Positions 37,801-48,452 are shown, numbered from the stretch's first letter. The stretch: 64,000 nt of DNA from Brevundimonas intermedia (GCF_004614235.1 NZ_SPVH01000001.1:1-64000); one strand, 5' to 3'. Notes: generated by a model from the sequence alone, not told the origin. Translations and numbers: made by a program.

Positions 37801-38376
37801 TCAGCCCGAAACCTTCTCCACCTGGGCGTATTCCAGCTCGACCGGCGTGGCGCGGCCGAAGATGGAAACGGCGACGCGCAGACGGGCGTGTTCTTCGTCC
37901 ACGCTCTCGACCGAACCGTCGAAGCTGGCGAACGGGCCGTCGATGACCTTGACCTTCTCGCCGATGTCGAAGCGGATGGTGGGCTTGGGACGTTCGACGC
38001 CCTCTTCCACCTGGCCGATGATGTTCTGAACTTCACGTTCCGAGACCGGCAGGGGCTTCGTGCCGCCCGCGGCGCCCAGGAAGCCGGTGACCTTCGGGGT
38101 GTTCTTGACCAGGTGATAGGCCTGGTCGGTCATTTCCATCTTCACCAGCACATAGCCGGGGAAGAATTTGCGTTCCGAGTTCACCTTGCGGCCGCGACGG
38201 ATCTCGACGACGTCCTCGGTCGGAACCAGGATTTCGGAGAAGGCGTCTTCCAGGCCCTGCTGCTTGGCCTGGTCACGCAGTTGCTCGGCGACCTTCTTCT
38301 CGAAGTTCGAGTAGGCGTTGACGATATACCACTTATGGCGCGGATTGGCGGGCTTTGCGGGCGCTGCATCGGTCAT
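37801..38376 (-). CDS. nusG: transcription termination/antitermination protein NusG
   Basis: Elongation factor of 191 residues that binds RNA polymerase and links to Rho or the ribosome. The NGN domain (KWYIVNAYSNFEKKVAEQL... FFPGYVLVKMEMTD) is followed by a KOW domain (FDIGEKVKVIDGPFASFDGSVESVD). The first 13 residues are an Ala/Pro-rich extension often seen in alphaproteobacteria. It follows secE by 13 bases. Confidence 0.97.
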   Translation of the reverse strand: MTDAAPAKPANPRHKWYIVNAYSNFEKKVAEQLRDQAKQQGLEDAFSEILVPTEDVVEIRRGRKVNSERKFFPGYVLVKMEMTDQAYHLVKNTPKVTGFLGAAGGTKPLPVSEREVQNIIGQVEEGVERPKPTIRFDIGEKVKVIDGPFASFDGSVESVDEEHARLRVAVSIFGRATPVELEYAQVEKVSG

Positions 38377-38389
38377 GGGCGCGTCTTTC

Positions 38390-38704
38390 TCAGGATCCGA
38401 GAGCGATGATGTAGCGGAAGGCGAAGCCCAGGCCGGTGTCCACGATCCAGAAGAAGATCGCGGCGATGATCACCATGATGAAGACCATCACCGAGGTGAT
38501 CCAGGTCTCCTTGCGGCTGGGCCAGACGATCTTGCGGCCCTCGGCGCGAACCTGGCTGAAGAATTGGCCGGGGCTGGTGCGAGGCTTCTTGGGCTCGGGC
38601 GAATCGACCGTGATGGCGGCGGCGCCGGCCGCCTGGGGCTTGGCGCCCATCTGGGGCTTTGCGCTGCCCTGAGGCCGCTTGCCGGGAGTTTTGGCCTTGG
38701 CCAT
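38390..38704 (-). CDS. secE: preprotein translocase subunit SecE
   Basis: Single-span SecE of 104 residues. A long basic and Pro/Ala-rich N-terminus (about 1-45) precedes the amphipathic helix and the membrane segment (FFSQVRAEGRKIVWPSRKET... VMVFIMVIIAAIFFWIVDTG). It clamps SecY in the translocon. The chosen ATG opens at MAKAKTPGK; the six upstream residues lack a better ribosome site. Located between tRNA-Trp and nusG. Confidence 0.95.
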   Translation of the reverse strand: MAKAKTPGKRPQGSAKPQMGAKPQAAGAAAITVDSPEPKKPRTSPGQFFSQVRAEGRKIVWPSRKETWITSVMVFIMVIIAAIFFWIVDTGLGFAFRYIIALGS

Positions 38705-38774
38705 CAGTTGCTCTTCACACAATTGTTCCTGTCGCCCCAGATGGGAAGTCCCATCCGGAAGCGACAGGGGGGAT

Positions 38775-38850
38775 TGGCAGGAGTTGGGGGACTCGAACCC
38801 ACGACCCCCGGTTTTGGAGACCGGTGCTCTACCAGCTGAGCTAAACTCCT
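38775..38850 (-). tRNA. tRNA-Trp (CCA)
   Basis: Complete cloverleaf of 76 bases with an encoded CCA end. The acceptor stem AGGAGTT pairs with AACTCCT, the anticodon loop reads CTCCAAA (anticodon CCA), and the T-loop is TTCGAGT. It lies just upstream of secE, the usual place in alphaproteobacteria. Confidence 0.97.
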
Positions 38851-38945
38851 AGACAACCGCTCGAACCCTCAGGTCCGTGCGTTCGCCAGAGGGGGGCGTA
38901 TGCCCCACACCGCCCTGCATTTCAAGGGCGATATGACACTTCCAC

Positions 38946-40280
38946 CTAGTCTTCCTTGTGCGCGGCGATGGCGTCCCGCTCTTCCTGAGCGTGGATCAGT
39001 TCCTTGAAGATCAGCTTGTCGATGCGGCGGTCGTCCATGTCGACGACCTCGACCTCGAATCGGCCGACCTGGACCACTTCGCCCTCGTCCGGCACGCGCG
39101 ACAGTTGGTGCAGAATCAGGCCCGCGACGGTGTGGTAGCCCTCGTGATCGCCGAAATCCTCGCCCAGCTTGTCAGCCAGTTCGTCCAGGTGCGTCTGACC
39201 ATCGACCAGCCAGCTGCCGTCGGCGCGCTGATGGATCCAGGCCTGTTCCTCGTCGTGACCCTCGTTGAAGTCGCCGGCGATCATTTCCAGGATGTCGGTC
39301 GCCGTCACCACGCCTTCGAAGGCGCCGTATTCGTCGACGATGAAGGCCATATGGACCTTGGAGCCCTTCAGGATTTCCAAGGCCTTCAACACCGAGGTCG
39401 ATTGCGGGATGAAGGCCGGTTCCGCAACCAGGGGCTCGATGTCGAACTTGCCGTGCGTCAGCAGGCTGTCCAGCAGGTCCTTCTTGTGGACCACGCCCAG
39501 CGGATTATCGACGTCGCTCTCGCGCGCCACCACGATCCGCGAATAGGGGCAGGTGCGTATCTCTTCGCGCAACACTTCCTCGGGATCGTCCAGCGCGATC
39601 CAGAAGACGTCGTGGCGCGGCGTCATGGCCACCCGCACAGGGCGGTCGCCCAAACGCAGGATTTCCTCGATCATCACCTGTTCTTCGGGCTCGATCAGGC
39701 CGGCCGAAGTGCCTTCCGCCAGGATGGTCGCCACCTCTTCCTGGGTCACGTCCGAACCGTCGCGGTCCTTGACGCCCAGAAGCTTGAGAATGCCCGAGGT
39801 CGAGGCGGTCAGCAGCAGCACGAACGGCTTCAGCACGATCGCCATCTTGGAGATCGGCCCCGCCATCTTGGACGCCACCGCTTCCGGAAAGATCAAGGCG
39901 ATCCGTTTGGGCACCAGTTCGCCGACGATCAGCGAGACATAGGTGATGCACACGACCACCAGGGCCGTGGCGAAGAATTCGGTGTAGGCGATCAGCGCCG
40001 GAAAGGCGACTTCTAGAATACGATCCAGCTCGCCCGCGATGGTCGCCTGACCATAGGCGCCCGCCAGAATGCCGATAAGGGTGATGCCGACCTGGACGGC
40101 GGACAGGAACTGAGTCGGTTCTTCGGACAGCTTCAACGCCGCCCTGGCCCCCCGGTCTCCCCGTTCCGCCCTCGCCTGGAGTTTGGATTTCCGCGAGGAG
40201 ACGACCGCCAATTCAGTCATGGCGAACAAGCCGTTAAGCACCACCAGGAGCAGAACGACGACAATAGCGATGAGTAACAT
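38946..40280 (-). CDS. hemolysin-family (CorC/DUF21) CBS-domain membrane protein
   Basis: Protein of 444 residues with an N-terminal DUF21/CNNM membrane domain (four hydrophobic segments within about 1-150, including LNGLFAMTELAVVSSRKSKLQ and VGELVPKRIAL), two CBS domains (about 210-335) and a C-terminal CorC_HlyC domain (ADGSWLVDGQTHLDELADKLGE). Such proteins are linked to Mg2+/Co2+ transport or resistance. Its placement between tuf and tRNA-Trp interrupts the usual tuf-tRNA-Trp-secE neighbourhood. Confidence 0.92.
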   Translation of the reverse strand: MLLIAIVVVLLLVVLNGLFAMTELAVVSSRKSKLQARAERGDRGARAALKLSEEPTQFLSAVQVGITLIGILAGAYGQATIAGELDRILEVAFPALIAYTEFFATALVVVCITYVSLIVGELVPKRIALIFPEAVASKMAGPISKMAIVLKPFVLLLTASTSGILKLLGVKDRDGSDVTQEEVATILAEGTSAGLIEPEEQVMIEEILRLGDRPVRVAMTPRHDVFWIALDDPEEVLREEIRTCPYSRIVVARESDVDNPLGVVHKKDLLDSLLTHGKFDIEPLVAEPAFIPQSTSVLKALEILKGSKVHMAFIVDEYGAFEGVVTATDILEMIAGDFNEGHDEEQAWIHQRADGSWLVDGQTHLDELADKLGEDFGDHEGYHTVAGLILHQLSRVPDEGEVVQVGRFEVEVVDMDDRRIDKLIFKELIHAQEERDAIAAHKED

Positions 40281-40376
40281 CTAGGGGGGTGTGGGGACCG
40301 ACGCGGCGCAACATCCGGCGTCCGCATCGCTACATTAGGGCAGGATCGCGTCCAGCGCTACGTTTTCCTTTGAGCC

Positions 40377-40511
40377 TCAGCCCGCCCGTCCCGCATCGAC
40401 CGAACCATAGGCCCCCGATACCGGCCGACCGTCGGCGTCATACTGGGTCGCGCAGGCGCTCATGCCCAGAACGGTGCCGATGAAAAGACCCAGGCGGATG
40501 GCGCGTCGCAT
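40377..40511 (-). CDS. small lipoprotein, 44 aa
   Basis: Translation gives MRRAIRLGLFIGTVLGMSAC followed by ATQYDADGRPVSGAYGSVDAGRAG. The basic start, short hydrophobic stretch and lipobox (GMSAC) make a tiny lipoprotein with a mature part of only 25 residues. No strong ribosome site is visible. Similar tiny lipoproteins are often missed. Role unknown. Confidence 0.6.
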   Translation of the reverse strand: MRRAIRLGLFIGTVLGMSACATQYDADGRPVSGAYGSVDAGRAG

Positions 40512-40659
40512 TTGGTTACCGAAAAGTTAACGTCCGTACCGAACGTAAACCCCGGTTCCCGGTCGCTGGCAAGACGGCTCGCCCAAATGGCGAACGACCA
40601 CCTCCCTCCCCCTCTCCGATCGCGTGAACGCCGTCGCCGCCGTGATCCTGACCCGACAG

Positions 40660-40691
40660 CAAAACGGCTCCCGGATTTCGCCGGGGGCCGC
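40660..40691 (-). terminator. rho-independent terminator of tuf
   Basis: On the minus strand CGGCCCCCGGCGAAATCCGG GAGCCG folds into a GC-rich stem followed by TTTTGCT. It lies about 70 bases after the tuf stop, beyond a family C palindrome. Confidence 0.85.
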
Positions 40692-40715
40692 TCTGTTACG
40701 CTTACTGTTTTGTTC

Positions 40716-40754
40716 GGCCTATGCTCGCCTCGCGGAGGCTCGCGACTTGAGGCC
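40716..40754 (-). repeat. family C palindrome (copy 3), after tuf
   Basis: On the minus strand: GGCCTCAAGTCGCGAGCCTC then CGCGAGGCGAGC and ATAGGCC. Outer arms equal those of the other copies, while the inner stem is longer. It begins 7 bases after the tuf stop codon and precedes the terminator. Confidence 0.72.
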
Positions 40755-40761
40755 GCTCTGA

Positions 40762-41952
<1,191 letters not shown>

Positions 41953-42004
41953 GGCCAAACTCCTGATGGCCCGGGTTGAGGGGCGCGATGCTGATCAAAA
42001 AACC

Positions 42005-42078
42005 TGGAGCGGGTAGACGGGATCGAACCGACATCCTCAGCTTGGAAGGCTGCTGCACTACCATTGTGCTATACCCGC
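42005..42078 (-). tRNA. tRNA-Gly (TCC)
   Basis: Complete 74-base tRNA with encoded CCA. Acceptor stem GCGGGTA pairs with TACCCGC, the anticodon loop is CTTCCAA (anticodon TCC), and the T-loop is TTCGATC. It lies between tRNA-Tyr and tuf. Confidence 0.97.
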
Positions 42079-42158
42079 GCGGAGACTGCGGAAGTTCTTT
42101 GGAACGCCGCAGCCGGTTCCTCTCCGTCGTCCTGATCCGTCGTATCCGTCAAGGCGCG

Positions 42159-42242
42159 TGGTGGGGGAAGTAGGACTCGAACCTACGAAGCTTACGCAGG
42201 GGATTTACAGTCCCCCCCCTTTGCCACTCGGGACATTCCCCC
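42159..42242 (-). tRNA. tRNA-Tyr (GTA)
   Basis: Class II tRNA of 84 bases with a long variable arm and encoded CCA. Acceptor stem GGGGGAA pairs with TTCCCCC; anticodon GTA lies in ACTGTAAAT. First gene of the tRNA-Tyr, tRNA-Gly, tuf run. Confidence 0.97.
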
Positions 42243-42390
42243 AGCGCGCCTTGTCGAACCGTCGGACCCCTCGTTTCCGCTATAAAGAAGCGGGACGAAA
42301 CAAAAGCCTTCGGCTTGTCGCCTCCTCTAGGATAGAGGGGGCGCCCAGACCCGAAAGCCCTTGGGGCTCCAAATCGGAGGGCGTCTTATA

Positions 42391-43290
42391 GTGTCGTCGA
42401 AAACAGAACGCAACGACCGTAAAAGCGGTAAAAAACCGGTCTTCGGAAACCGGCCCGAGGGGCCGCGCGACAAGGGTCAAAAGCCCGCTGCACAAGGCTT
42501 TTCCGGGCGCGACGATGCGCCCCGCCCGCCCCGTGCGCCGGATCGGAACAAGTCGGACGCCGATAATTTTCTGTGGGGCCGTCACCCGGTTCTGGCCGCT
42601 CTGGCGAATCCCGCGCGTCGCGGCACGGGTCGCCTGCTGGCCACGGCCGAGCGCGCCGCAGAGATCGAAGAGGGCAAACTGGCCCACGGCCACAAGATCG
42701 AGGTTGTCGAGGTCCAGGCCCTGACCCGGATGCTGCCCCCCGGCGCCGTTCACCAGGGTCTGGCCTTCAAGGTCCAGCCGCTGGAAGGCGTGTCGCTGGA
42801 AGAGCTGGCCGATCCGGCGCCCAAACCTGGAGAAGGGGGGATCATCGTCATGCTGGACCAGCTGACCGATCCGCAGAACGTCGGCGCCATCTTCCGCTCG
42901 GCCCTGGCCTTTGGCGCGCGGGGAATCATCGTTCAGGATCGCCATGCCCCCGCCCTGGCCGGCGCCCTGGCCAAGGCGGCTGTCGGCGCCACCGAACGCC
43001 TGCCCCATGCCCGGGTGACCAACCTGTCGCGCGCGCTGGAGCGGCTGGCCGACCTGGGCTGGCGTGCGGTGGGTCTGGACGGGACGGGCGAGCAGACTTT
43101 GGAAGAGGCGCTGGACCGTCAGCCGACCGTCCTGGTGATGGGGTCCGAGGGCGACGGCATCCGCCGCCTGGTCGCCGAGCACTGCGACGTGCTGGCCAAG
43201 ATCCCCATGCCGGGCGGATTCGAGAGCCTGAACGTCTCCAATGCGGCCGCCGTCGCCCTTTATGAGGCGTCTCGCGCTCAACGCGGCTGA
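42391..43290 (+). CDS. rlmB: 23S rRNA 2'-O-methyltransferase RlmB-like (SpoU family)
   Basis: SPOUT methyltransferase of 299 residues that probably methylates G2251 of 23S rRNA. A basic, disordered N-terminus (1-55) precedes the substrate-binding domain (FLWGRHPVLAALANPARRG) and the catalytic domain with motif 1 DQLTDPQNVGAIFRSA, motif 2 VLVMGSEGDGIRR and motif 3 IPMPGGFESLNVSNAAAVALYE. The GTG start is supported by GGAGGG about 9 bases upstream. Divergent from the tRNA-Tyr-tuf unit. Confidence 0.93.
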   Translation: MSSKTERNDRKSGKKPVFGNRPEGPRDKGQKPAAQGFSGRDDAPRPPRAPDRNKSDADNFLWGRHPVLAALANPARRGTGRLLATAERAAEIEEGKLAHGHKIEVVEVQALTRMLPPGAVHQGLAFKVQPLEGVSLEELADPAPKPGEGGIIVMLDQLTDPQNVGAIFRSALAFGARGIIVQDRHAPALAGALAKAAVGATERLPHARVTNLSRALERLADLGWRAVGLDGTGEQTLEEALDRQPTVLVMGSEGDGIRRLVAEHCDVLAKIPMPGGFESLNVSNAAAVALYEASRAQRG

Positions 43291-43321
43291 CAGAAGGTCG
43301 CACCGGCGTTAGAGAGCGGAA

Positions 43322-44143
43322 ATGGAATTTTTCTCGTCTCCCGAATTCGCCAGCCAGGCCGCCGCTCTGGGCCAGGTCCTTCTGATGGATCTGGTCCTGG
43401 CGGGCGACAACGCCGTCGCCGTGGGCCTAGCCGCCGCCGCCCTGCCCCAGGAACAGCGCAAGAAGGCCATTCTGATCGGCCTGGCCGCCGCCGTCGTGAT
43501 GCGGATCGGCTTTGCGCTGATCACGGTCCAGCTTCTGGCCCTGGTCGGCCTGCTGCTGGCCGGCGGTCTTCTGCTGCTGTGGGTCTGCTGGAAGATGTGG
43601 CGCGAACTGCAGGAGCAGCGCACCCACGACCAGGCCGAGGCCGAGAGAGAACTCGAACTGGCCATGAGCATCGAGCACGGCTCCGGCCCGTCGCCCGAAG
43701 AGCTGGGCCTGAAGCGCAAGTCCTTCGGCGCCGCCCTGCTGCAGATCATGATCGCCGACCTGACCATGTCGCTGGACAATGTGCTGGCCGTCGCCGGCGC
43801 CGCCCATGACCATCCGTGGATCATGGTCTTCGGCCTGATTATGTCGATCGCCCTGATGGGTCTGGCCGCCACCTTCATCGCCAAGCTGCTGCATCGCTAT
43901 CGCTGGATCGGTTACGTCGGCCTGGTCGTAGTTCTGTATGTCGCCGTGCACATGATCTGGGACGGCGCCCGTCAGGTGGTGGTCCGCACCGGCCATATGG
44001 ACGAGTTCAACGCCTCGGCCCCGGCCTTCATCGAGATCAGTCCCGAGGAAGCCGCCAAACACCTGGGCCAGAGGCGCACCGAAGACAGCCCGACCCCGGC
44101 GCCTGCCGAACCGACGGCCCCGGCTGCGGCGCCCGCGGCATGA
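43322..44143 (+). CDS. TerC family membrane protein (YjbE-like)
   Basis: Integral membrane protein of 273 residues with about seven hydrophobic segments. The two TerC repeats carry DLVLAGDNAVAVGLAAAALP and ADLTMSLDNVLAVAGAAHDH, whose Asp/Asn residues are the presumed metal-binding sites. A charged cytoplasmic loop (about 95-135) and a Pro/Ala-rich tail are extra. The family is tied to metal (Mn2+) export and tellurite resistance. The stop codon overlaps the rhodanese start (ATGA). Confidence 0.9.
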   Translation: MEFFSSPEFASQAAALGQVLLMDLVLAGDNAVAVGLAAAALPQEQRKKAILIGLAAAVVMRIGFALITVQLLALVGLLLAGGLLLLWVCWKMWRELQEQRTHDQAEAERELELAMSIEHGSGPSPEELGLKRKSFGAALLQIMIADLTMSLDNVLAVAGAAHDHPWIMVFGLIMSIALMGLAATFIAKLLHRYRWIGYVGLVVVLYVAVHMIWDGARQVVVRTGHMDEFNASAPAFIEISPEEAAKHLGQRRTEDSPTPAPAEPTAPAAAPAA

Positions 44144-44478
44144 CGGTCGCAACGGTCACGGTCGATGAGGCCGCCGCTTGGCTGCAATCCGGCGAGGCGA
44201 TCCTGATCGATGTGCGCGAGCCGGACGAGTTCGCCGCCGCGCGCATCGACGGCGCCATCCTGGCCCCGCTCAGCCAGATGCCCGCCGCCTGGGAGGCGCT
44301 GGACCTGCCGGCCGACAAGAAGATCGTCGTCCAGTGCTTGAAGGGCGGCCGCAGCCACCAGGTCTGCGCCTTCGTCGGCCCGACCGGCCCCGACGGCCAG
44401 CCTCTGTTCAACCTGACCGGCGGTATCCAGGCCTGGCACGCCGCCGGCCTGCCTGTGATCGTCGCGGAACAGGCCTGA
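44140..44478 (+). CDS. rhodanese-like sulfurtransferase domain protein
   Basis: Single rhodanese domain of 112 residues. IDVREPDEFAAARIDGAILAPL is the N-terminal signature and the active-site loop is QCLKGGRS, with the persulfide-forming Cys. It overlaps the TerC gene by 4 bases, so the two are coexpressed. It abuts the stop codon of the convergent oxygenase gene with no gap (TGATCA). Sulfur acceptor unknown. Confidence 0.9.
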   Translation: MTVATVTVDEAAAWLQSGEAILIDVREPDEFAAARIDGAILAPLSQMPAAWEALDLPADKKIVVQCLKGGRSHQVCAFVGPTGPDGQPLFNLTGGIQAWHAAGLPVIVAEQA

Positions 44479-45192
44479 TCAGAGGCCCCTCAACCACCCC
44501 GTAACCGATATCCGGTCCGCCGCCGCCGACAGGGCGACTTGCGTCACCGAATGGGGCGTCGGCACCTTCAACAGGTTCAGGGTGTTGAAGCGCGGGGTGA
44601 AGGCCTCCGCCACATTGCCGTCGGCGCTGTGGAAGGCCAGCAGGCCGCCCCACTCGATCCGCCAGGCGGGCGTCAGGTTCAGCACATAGGCGAAGAAGCG
44701 GCTCTTGCCGTCCGCATGGTCGTCATGCTCGGTCAGGAAATGGCCCGCGCGATAGCGGGTCAGTTGCGCGTCGGCCAGGGCGATGCGCGGCTCGCCGGTC
44801 ACGTCTCGCATCAGGTCCAGGAAGGCCTCGCCGTTCAGGAAGGCCAGCAGGTCGGACCACACCGGCGCCGCCTGCCCCGCCTCGACCAGATCGTAGATGG
44901 GATGGTTGTCGTACAGATACTGAAAGTCGGTCTGGGCCGAGACCTGCACCGCCTGCCCCAGGCCCTGCTTTTGATCCGGCGTCAGAGACGCCAGCCAGGC
45001 TCCGGGCAGATCGACATGCCCCGTCCCGCGCCGCGTCACGACATTGTAGTCGGCGGTCGTCGCCGCCTCATAAAGTCCCTGAGCGTCGTTCGGGGCCAGG
45101 ACGCCGTCGATCTGCGCCCGGCCGGTGCGCGCCAACCGCTCACGAATCGCGGCGCGCCGTTCGTCGGTCAGGGGCGTGAGGGTCGGCGTCAT
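44479..45192 (-). CDS. 2-oxoglutarate/Fe(II) oxygenase, prolyl-4-hydroxylase-like
   Basis: Double-stranded beta-helix dioxygenase of 237 residues. The iron triad is visible as the His and Asp of FLTEHDDHADGKSRFFAYVLNL and a distal His in VPTPHSVTQV; the 2-oxoglutarate-binding Arg is probably in ADRISVTGWLR. A helical N-terminal part (about 1-100) precedes the core. Related enzymes hydroxylate proline or other side chains in proteins, including ribosomal proteins; the target here is unknown. Confidence 0.87.
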   Translation of the reverse strand: MTPTLTPLTDERRAAIRERLARTGRAQIDGVLAPNDAQGLYEAATTADYNVVTRRGTGHVDLPGAWLASLTPDQKQGLGQAVQVSAQTDFQYLYDNHPIYDLVEAGQAAPVWSDLLAFLNGEAFLDLMRDVTGEPRIALADAQLTRYRAGHFLTEHDDHADGKSRFFAYVLNLTPAWRIEWGGLLAFHSADGNVAEAFTPRFNTLNLLKVPTPHSVTQVALSAAADRISVTGWLRGL

Positions 45193-45214
45193 CGCATATC
45201 CCCTACCCGCCCGA

Positions 45215-46918
45215 TCAGGCGTCCGCGCCGCCGAAGCGTTCGGACCACTCCGCCACCTGGGCGTCCTCGATCTTGGCGAACAGCACGCCTTGCGCCGCCA
45301 CAGGCTGACCGACGGTCAGGACGTTCAGTACATCCTCGTCCGCACCGGGCCAGCTCAGGTCGCTGACACCCACCGAAGCGGCGATCTTCTCGGCCGAGAA
45401 CGGCAGGATCGGCGCCGCCAGACGGGCGAACAGGGCCACCAGGTTCAAGCCGGTGCGCACGCCCACAGCCGCGCGGTCGCGGTCGGTCTTCAGCGCTGTC
45501 CAGGGCGCGGCGACCTGCAGGTATTCGTTGCCCAGCACCCAGACGGCGCGCAGGGCCTGGGCCGCCTTCCTGAACTCCATGGCCTCGAACTGTTCGGTCG
45601 CCTCGGCGATCCCCGCCTTGATGTCGGCTTCCAGCTGAACCTCGACCGGCCCGGGCTCGCCGCCATCCGGCACGACGCCGTCGAACTTCGACTCAGCGAA
45701 TTTGACGATCCGGTTGACGAAATTGCCCAGCACATCGGCCAGATCCTTGTTGGTCGAGGCCTGGAAATCCTCCCAGGTGAAGGCCGAATCCGCGTGCTCC
45801 GGCCCATAGGCCGTCAGGCGCCAGCGCCAGTAGTCGGCCGGCAGCAACTCCAGCGCCTGGTCCATGAAGACGCCGCGCTTCTGGCTGGTCGAGAATTTGC
45901 CGCCGTACCAGTTCAGCCAGTTGAAGGCCTTCAGCTGGTCCACCGTCTTCCAAGGCTCGCCCGAGCCGATGATGGTGGCCGGGAACGACACAGTATGGAA
46001 GGCGACATTGTCCTTGCCCATGAACTGGACGTAGCGAACGTCCTCGGCCCCCTCGTCCAGACGCCACCAGTCACGCCATGATCCACCCGTCGCCTCAGCC
46101 CATTCCTCGGTCGCGGCGATATATTCGATGGGGGCGTCGAACCAGACATAGAAGACCTTGTCCTCCATGCCCGGACGGGGGAAGCCGTCCTTCAACACCG
46201 GCACGCCCCAGGCCAGGTCGCGGGTGATGCCCCGGTCGATCAGCCCCTCGTCCAGATGCTTGTAGGCGATGGACTTGGCCAGCACCTGCCAGCCGCTCTT
46301 GCCGTCGACCCAGGCGCGGATCTGGGGCTCGATCTTGGTCTGCAACAGATAGAGGTGACGCGTGTCGCGAACCTCCAGGTTCTTGGACCCCGACACCGAC
46401 GAATAGGGATCGATCAGATCGGTTGGGTCCAGCAGGCGTCCACAGTTGTCGCACTGGTCGCCGCGCGCGCCGACATGGCCGCAATGGGGACAGGTCCCCT
46501 CGACATAACGGTCGGGCAGGAAGCGCGCGTCATCGATCGAATAGATCATCCGATCCACCCGCTCCTCGATCAGGCCGTTCTTCTCCAGCGCCTCGGCGAA
46601 ATGCTGGGTCAGGCGATGGTTCTGCGGGTTCGACGACCGGCCGAACCAGTCATAGCTCAGGCCGAAAGCCTGACCAGCGGCCTTCTGGATCTCGTGCTGT
46701 TCGTCGCAATAGGTGCGCACGTCCTGGCCGGCGGCGGCGGCGGCCAGCTCGGCCGGGGTGCCGTGCTCGTCGGTGGCGCAGATATAAAGCACCTCATGAC
46801 CCTGGGCTCGCTTGAACCGCGCCCAGACGTCGGCCGGCAACATCGAGCCCGCCAGATTCCCCAGGTGCTTGATGCCGTTGATGTAGGGCAGCGCCGAGGT
46901 GATGAGGATGCGGGCCAT
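45215..46918 (-). CDS. metG: methionyl-tRNA synthetase
   Basis: Class I synthetase of 567 residues. The HIGH-type motif is in [17 protein letters not shown], the zinc knuckle is [18 protein letters not shown], and the KMSKS-type loop is [12 protein letters not shown] helical anticodon-binding domain follows, and the C-terminus ends soon after, without the dimerising tRNA-binding domain of longer forms. Usual length for alphaproteobacteria. Confidence 0.95.
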   Translation of the reverse strand: MARILITSALPYINGIKHLGNLAGSMLPADVWARFKRAQGHEVLYICATDEHGTPAELAAAAAGQDVRTYCDEQHEIQKAAGQAFGLSYDWFGRSSNPQNHRLTQHFAEALEKNGLIEERVDRMIYSIDDARFLPDRYVEGTCPHCGHVGARGDQCDNCGRLLDPTDLIDPYSSVSGSKNLEVRDTRHLYLLQTKIEPQIRAWVDGKSGWQVLAKSIAYKHLDEGLIDRGITRDLAWGVPVLKDGFPRPGMEDKVFYVWFDAPIEYIAATEEWAEATGGSWRDWWRLDEGAEDVRYVQFMGKDNVAFHTVSFPATIIGSGEPWKTVDQLKAFNWLNWYGGKFSTSQKRGVFMDQALELLPADYWRWRLTAYGPEHADSAFTWEDFQASTNKDLADVLGNFVNRIVKFAESKFDGVVPDGGEPGPVEVQLEADIKAGIAEATEQFEAMEFRKAAQALRAVWVLGNEYLQVAAPWTALKTDRDRAAVGVRTGLNLVALFARLAAPILPFSAEKIAASVGVSDLSWPGADEDVLNVLTVGQPVAAQGVLFAKIEDAQVAEWSERFGGADA

Positions 46919-46978
46919 GATCGTCCAGGAGTTCGGGGAAGCGCAGGGATATAGAGAGCGGAAGCGGCGACGTCACCT

Positions 46979-47112
46979 CTCCCTCCCCTTCATGGGGAGG
47001 GACGATCGCGCAGCGATCAGGGTGGGGCCCGAATGGGCTTGGGCGGAGTTCTAACTTCCCCACCCCGGCTGCGCTACGCTTCGCCGCCCCTCCCCATGAA
47101 GGGGAGGGAGAA
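46979..47112. repeat. palindromic intergenic repeat, family A (copy 2)
   Basis: Arms CTCCCTCCCCTTCATGGGGA and the reverse complement at the right end. The interior holds GATCGCGCAGCGATC and CCGGCTGCGCTACGCTTCGC, the same blocks as in copy 1 but in inverted order. Lies between metG and the MATE gene. Confidence 0.85.
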
Positions 47113-47114
47113 TT

Positions 47115-48452
47115 CTAAGGCAGCCGCCGCGCCACCCGGACGAACCGCCCGGTCAGCAGGACAGACGACGCCAGGCTGGCGATCACGATCGCCCAGACCA
47201 GACCGTCGACGCCCATCCGGTGCGCCAGCACCCAGCCCAGCGGCATCATCACCGCCCCATAGGCCACGAAATGCATGATCGTGGGCCACCAGACGTCGCC
47301 CGCCGCGCGGTTCGCCTGGGCCGCCACCACCTGGATTCCGTCCGCGACGAAGAACAGGGTCGCCAGCACCAGAGCCGGCGCGGCGATGGCCAGCAGGACC
47401 GGATCGCGATTGTAGGCGCCCACGATCAGATGCGCGCTGGGCCACACCAGCAGGGCGACGATGAAGGTCATTGCCGTCACGACGCTCAAGCCCACCAGAC
47501 CGGCCCTCAACACCCCTCGCCCGTCGCCGGCGCCATAGCTGCGGCCCACCAGCACCGCCGTCGCCGACGACAGGCCCATGGGCAACATGAAGACGATGGC
47601 CGAGACGTTCAGCACCACGGCCCAGGCCGCCGTCTCCGCCGTTCCGATCTGGCCGGCGAAGAAGGTGAAGCCGGAAAAGGCCCCGACCTCGATGAAATAG
47701 GATGCGCCCGCGCCCAGGCCGACCTTGACCTGTTCTCGCGCCGCCTCGGGATCGCGCTCGGGCTTGTCGAAGATGCCCAGCGACCGCGCTTCGGGCAGGC
47801 GCAGGATATAGACCACCAGGAAGATCGCCAGCGCCGCCCGCGCCCCGAACGTCGCCCAGGCCGAGGCGAAGGCGCCGTCGAAGCCGATGCCCAACAGGTC
47901 CGGCACCAGCACGATATTGAGCGCCAGATTGACCCCGTTCGCCACCCACATGACGACCATGCCGGGCTTGGGCCGCCCCAGGGCCTCCAGGAAGAACTGC
48001 CCCGTCACGGAGATCAGATAGAAGGGCATGGACAGGGCGAAGACGACCAGGGCCGGTCCCGCCCCCTCGGCCAGACCGTCCTCCAACCCCATCTGACCCA
48101 GGCCCCAGGGACCGACGGCGATCAGGGCGATCATGGAAACCACGCCGATCTGCAGCGAATAGGTCAAGCCTCGGCGCAGCACCGAGCCGACGGCGTGCCG
48201 ACGCCCCTCGCCCAGCATCCGCGCCGTCATCACCTGCACGCCCAGCATCAGCCCGACCGCCGTCGTCACCACGATCGACGTCGGCGCCCAGGCCAGGGAG
48301 TGGAAGGCCAACTCCTGGCTCGAAAACCGCCCGACCACGATGGCGTCGGTCAGGCCCATGGTCATGATTCCCAGGCGCGACAGGATCACCGGCCAGGCCA
48401 GGTTGAGCAGGTCGCGGAAGGCGGTACGGGTCTGGGGGCTGAGCGCGATCAT
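47115..48452 (-). CDS. MATE family efflux transporter
   Basis: Twelve-helix multidrug/toxin exporter of 445 residues driven by Na+ or H+. Family segments are LLNLAWPVILSRLGIMTMGLTDAIVVGRF near the N-terminus, VQVMTARMLGEGR, FFLEALGRPKPGMVVMWVANGVNLALNIVLV, GRSYGAGDG and PALVLATLFFVADGIQVVAAQANRAAGDVWWPT. NorM-like by sequence; substrates unknown. The ATG was chosen at MIALSPQTRTAF, since upstream sequence is not typical. Confidence 0.92.
   Translation of the reverse strand: MIALSPQTRTAFRDLLNLAWPVILSRLGIMTMGLTDAIVVGRFSSQELAFHSLAWAPTSIVVTTAVGLMLGVQVMTARMLGEGRRHAVGSVLRRGLTYSLQIGVVSMIALIAVGPWGLGQMGLEDGLAEGAGPALVVFALSMPFYLISVTGQFFLEALGRPKPGMVVMWVANGVNLALNIVLVPDLLGIGFDGAFASAWATFGARAALAIFLVVYILRLPEARSLGIFDKPERDPEAAREQVKVGLGAGASYFIEVGAFSGFTFFAGQIGTAETAAWAVVLNVSAIVFMLPMGLSSATAVLVGRSYGAGDGRGVLRAGLVGLSVVTAMTFIVALLVWPSAHLIVGAYNRDPVLLAIAAPALVLATLFFVADGIQVVAAQANRAAGDVWWPTIMHFVAYGAVMMPLGWVLAHRMGVDGLVWAIVIASLASSVLLTGRFVRVARRLP

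Noticed and set aside
42005-42242. tRNA genes as phage attachment sites
   Set aside because: No integrase gene and no duplicated tRNA 3' end in the window.
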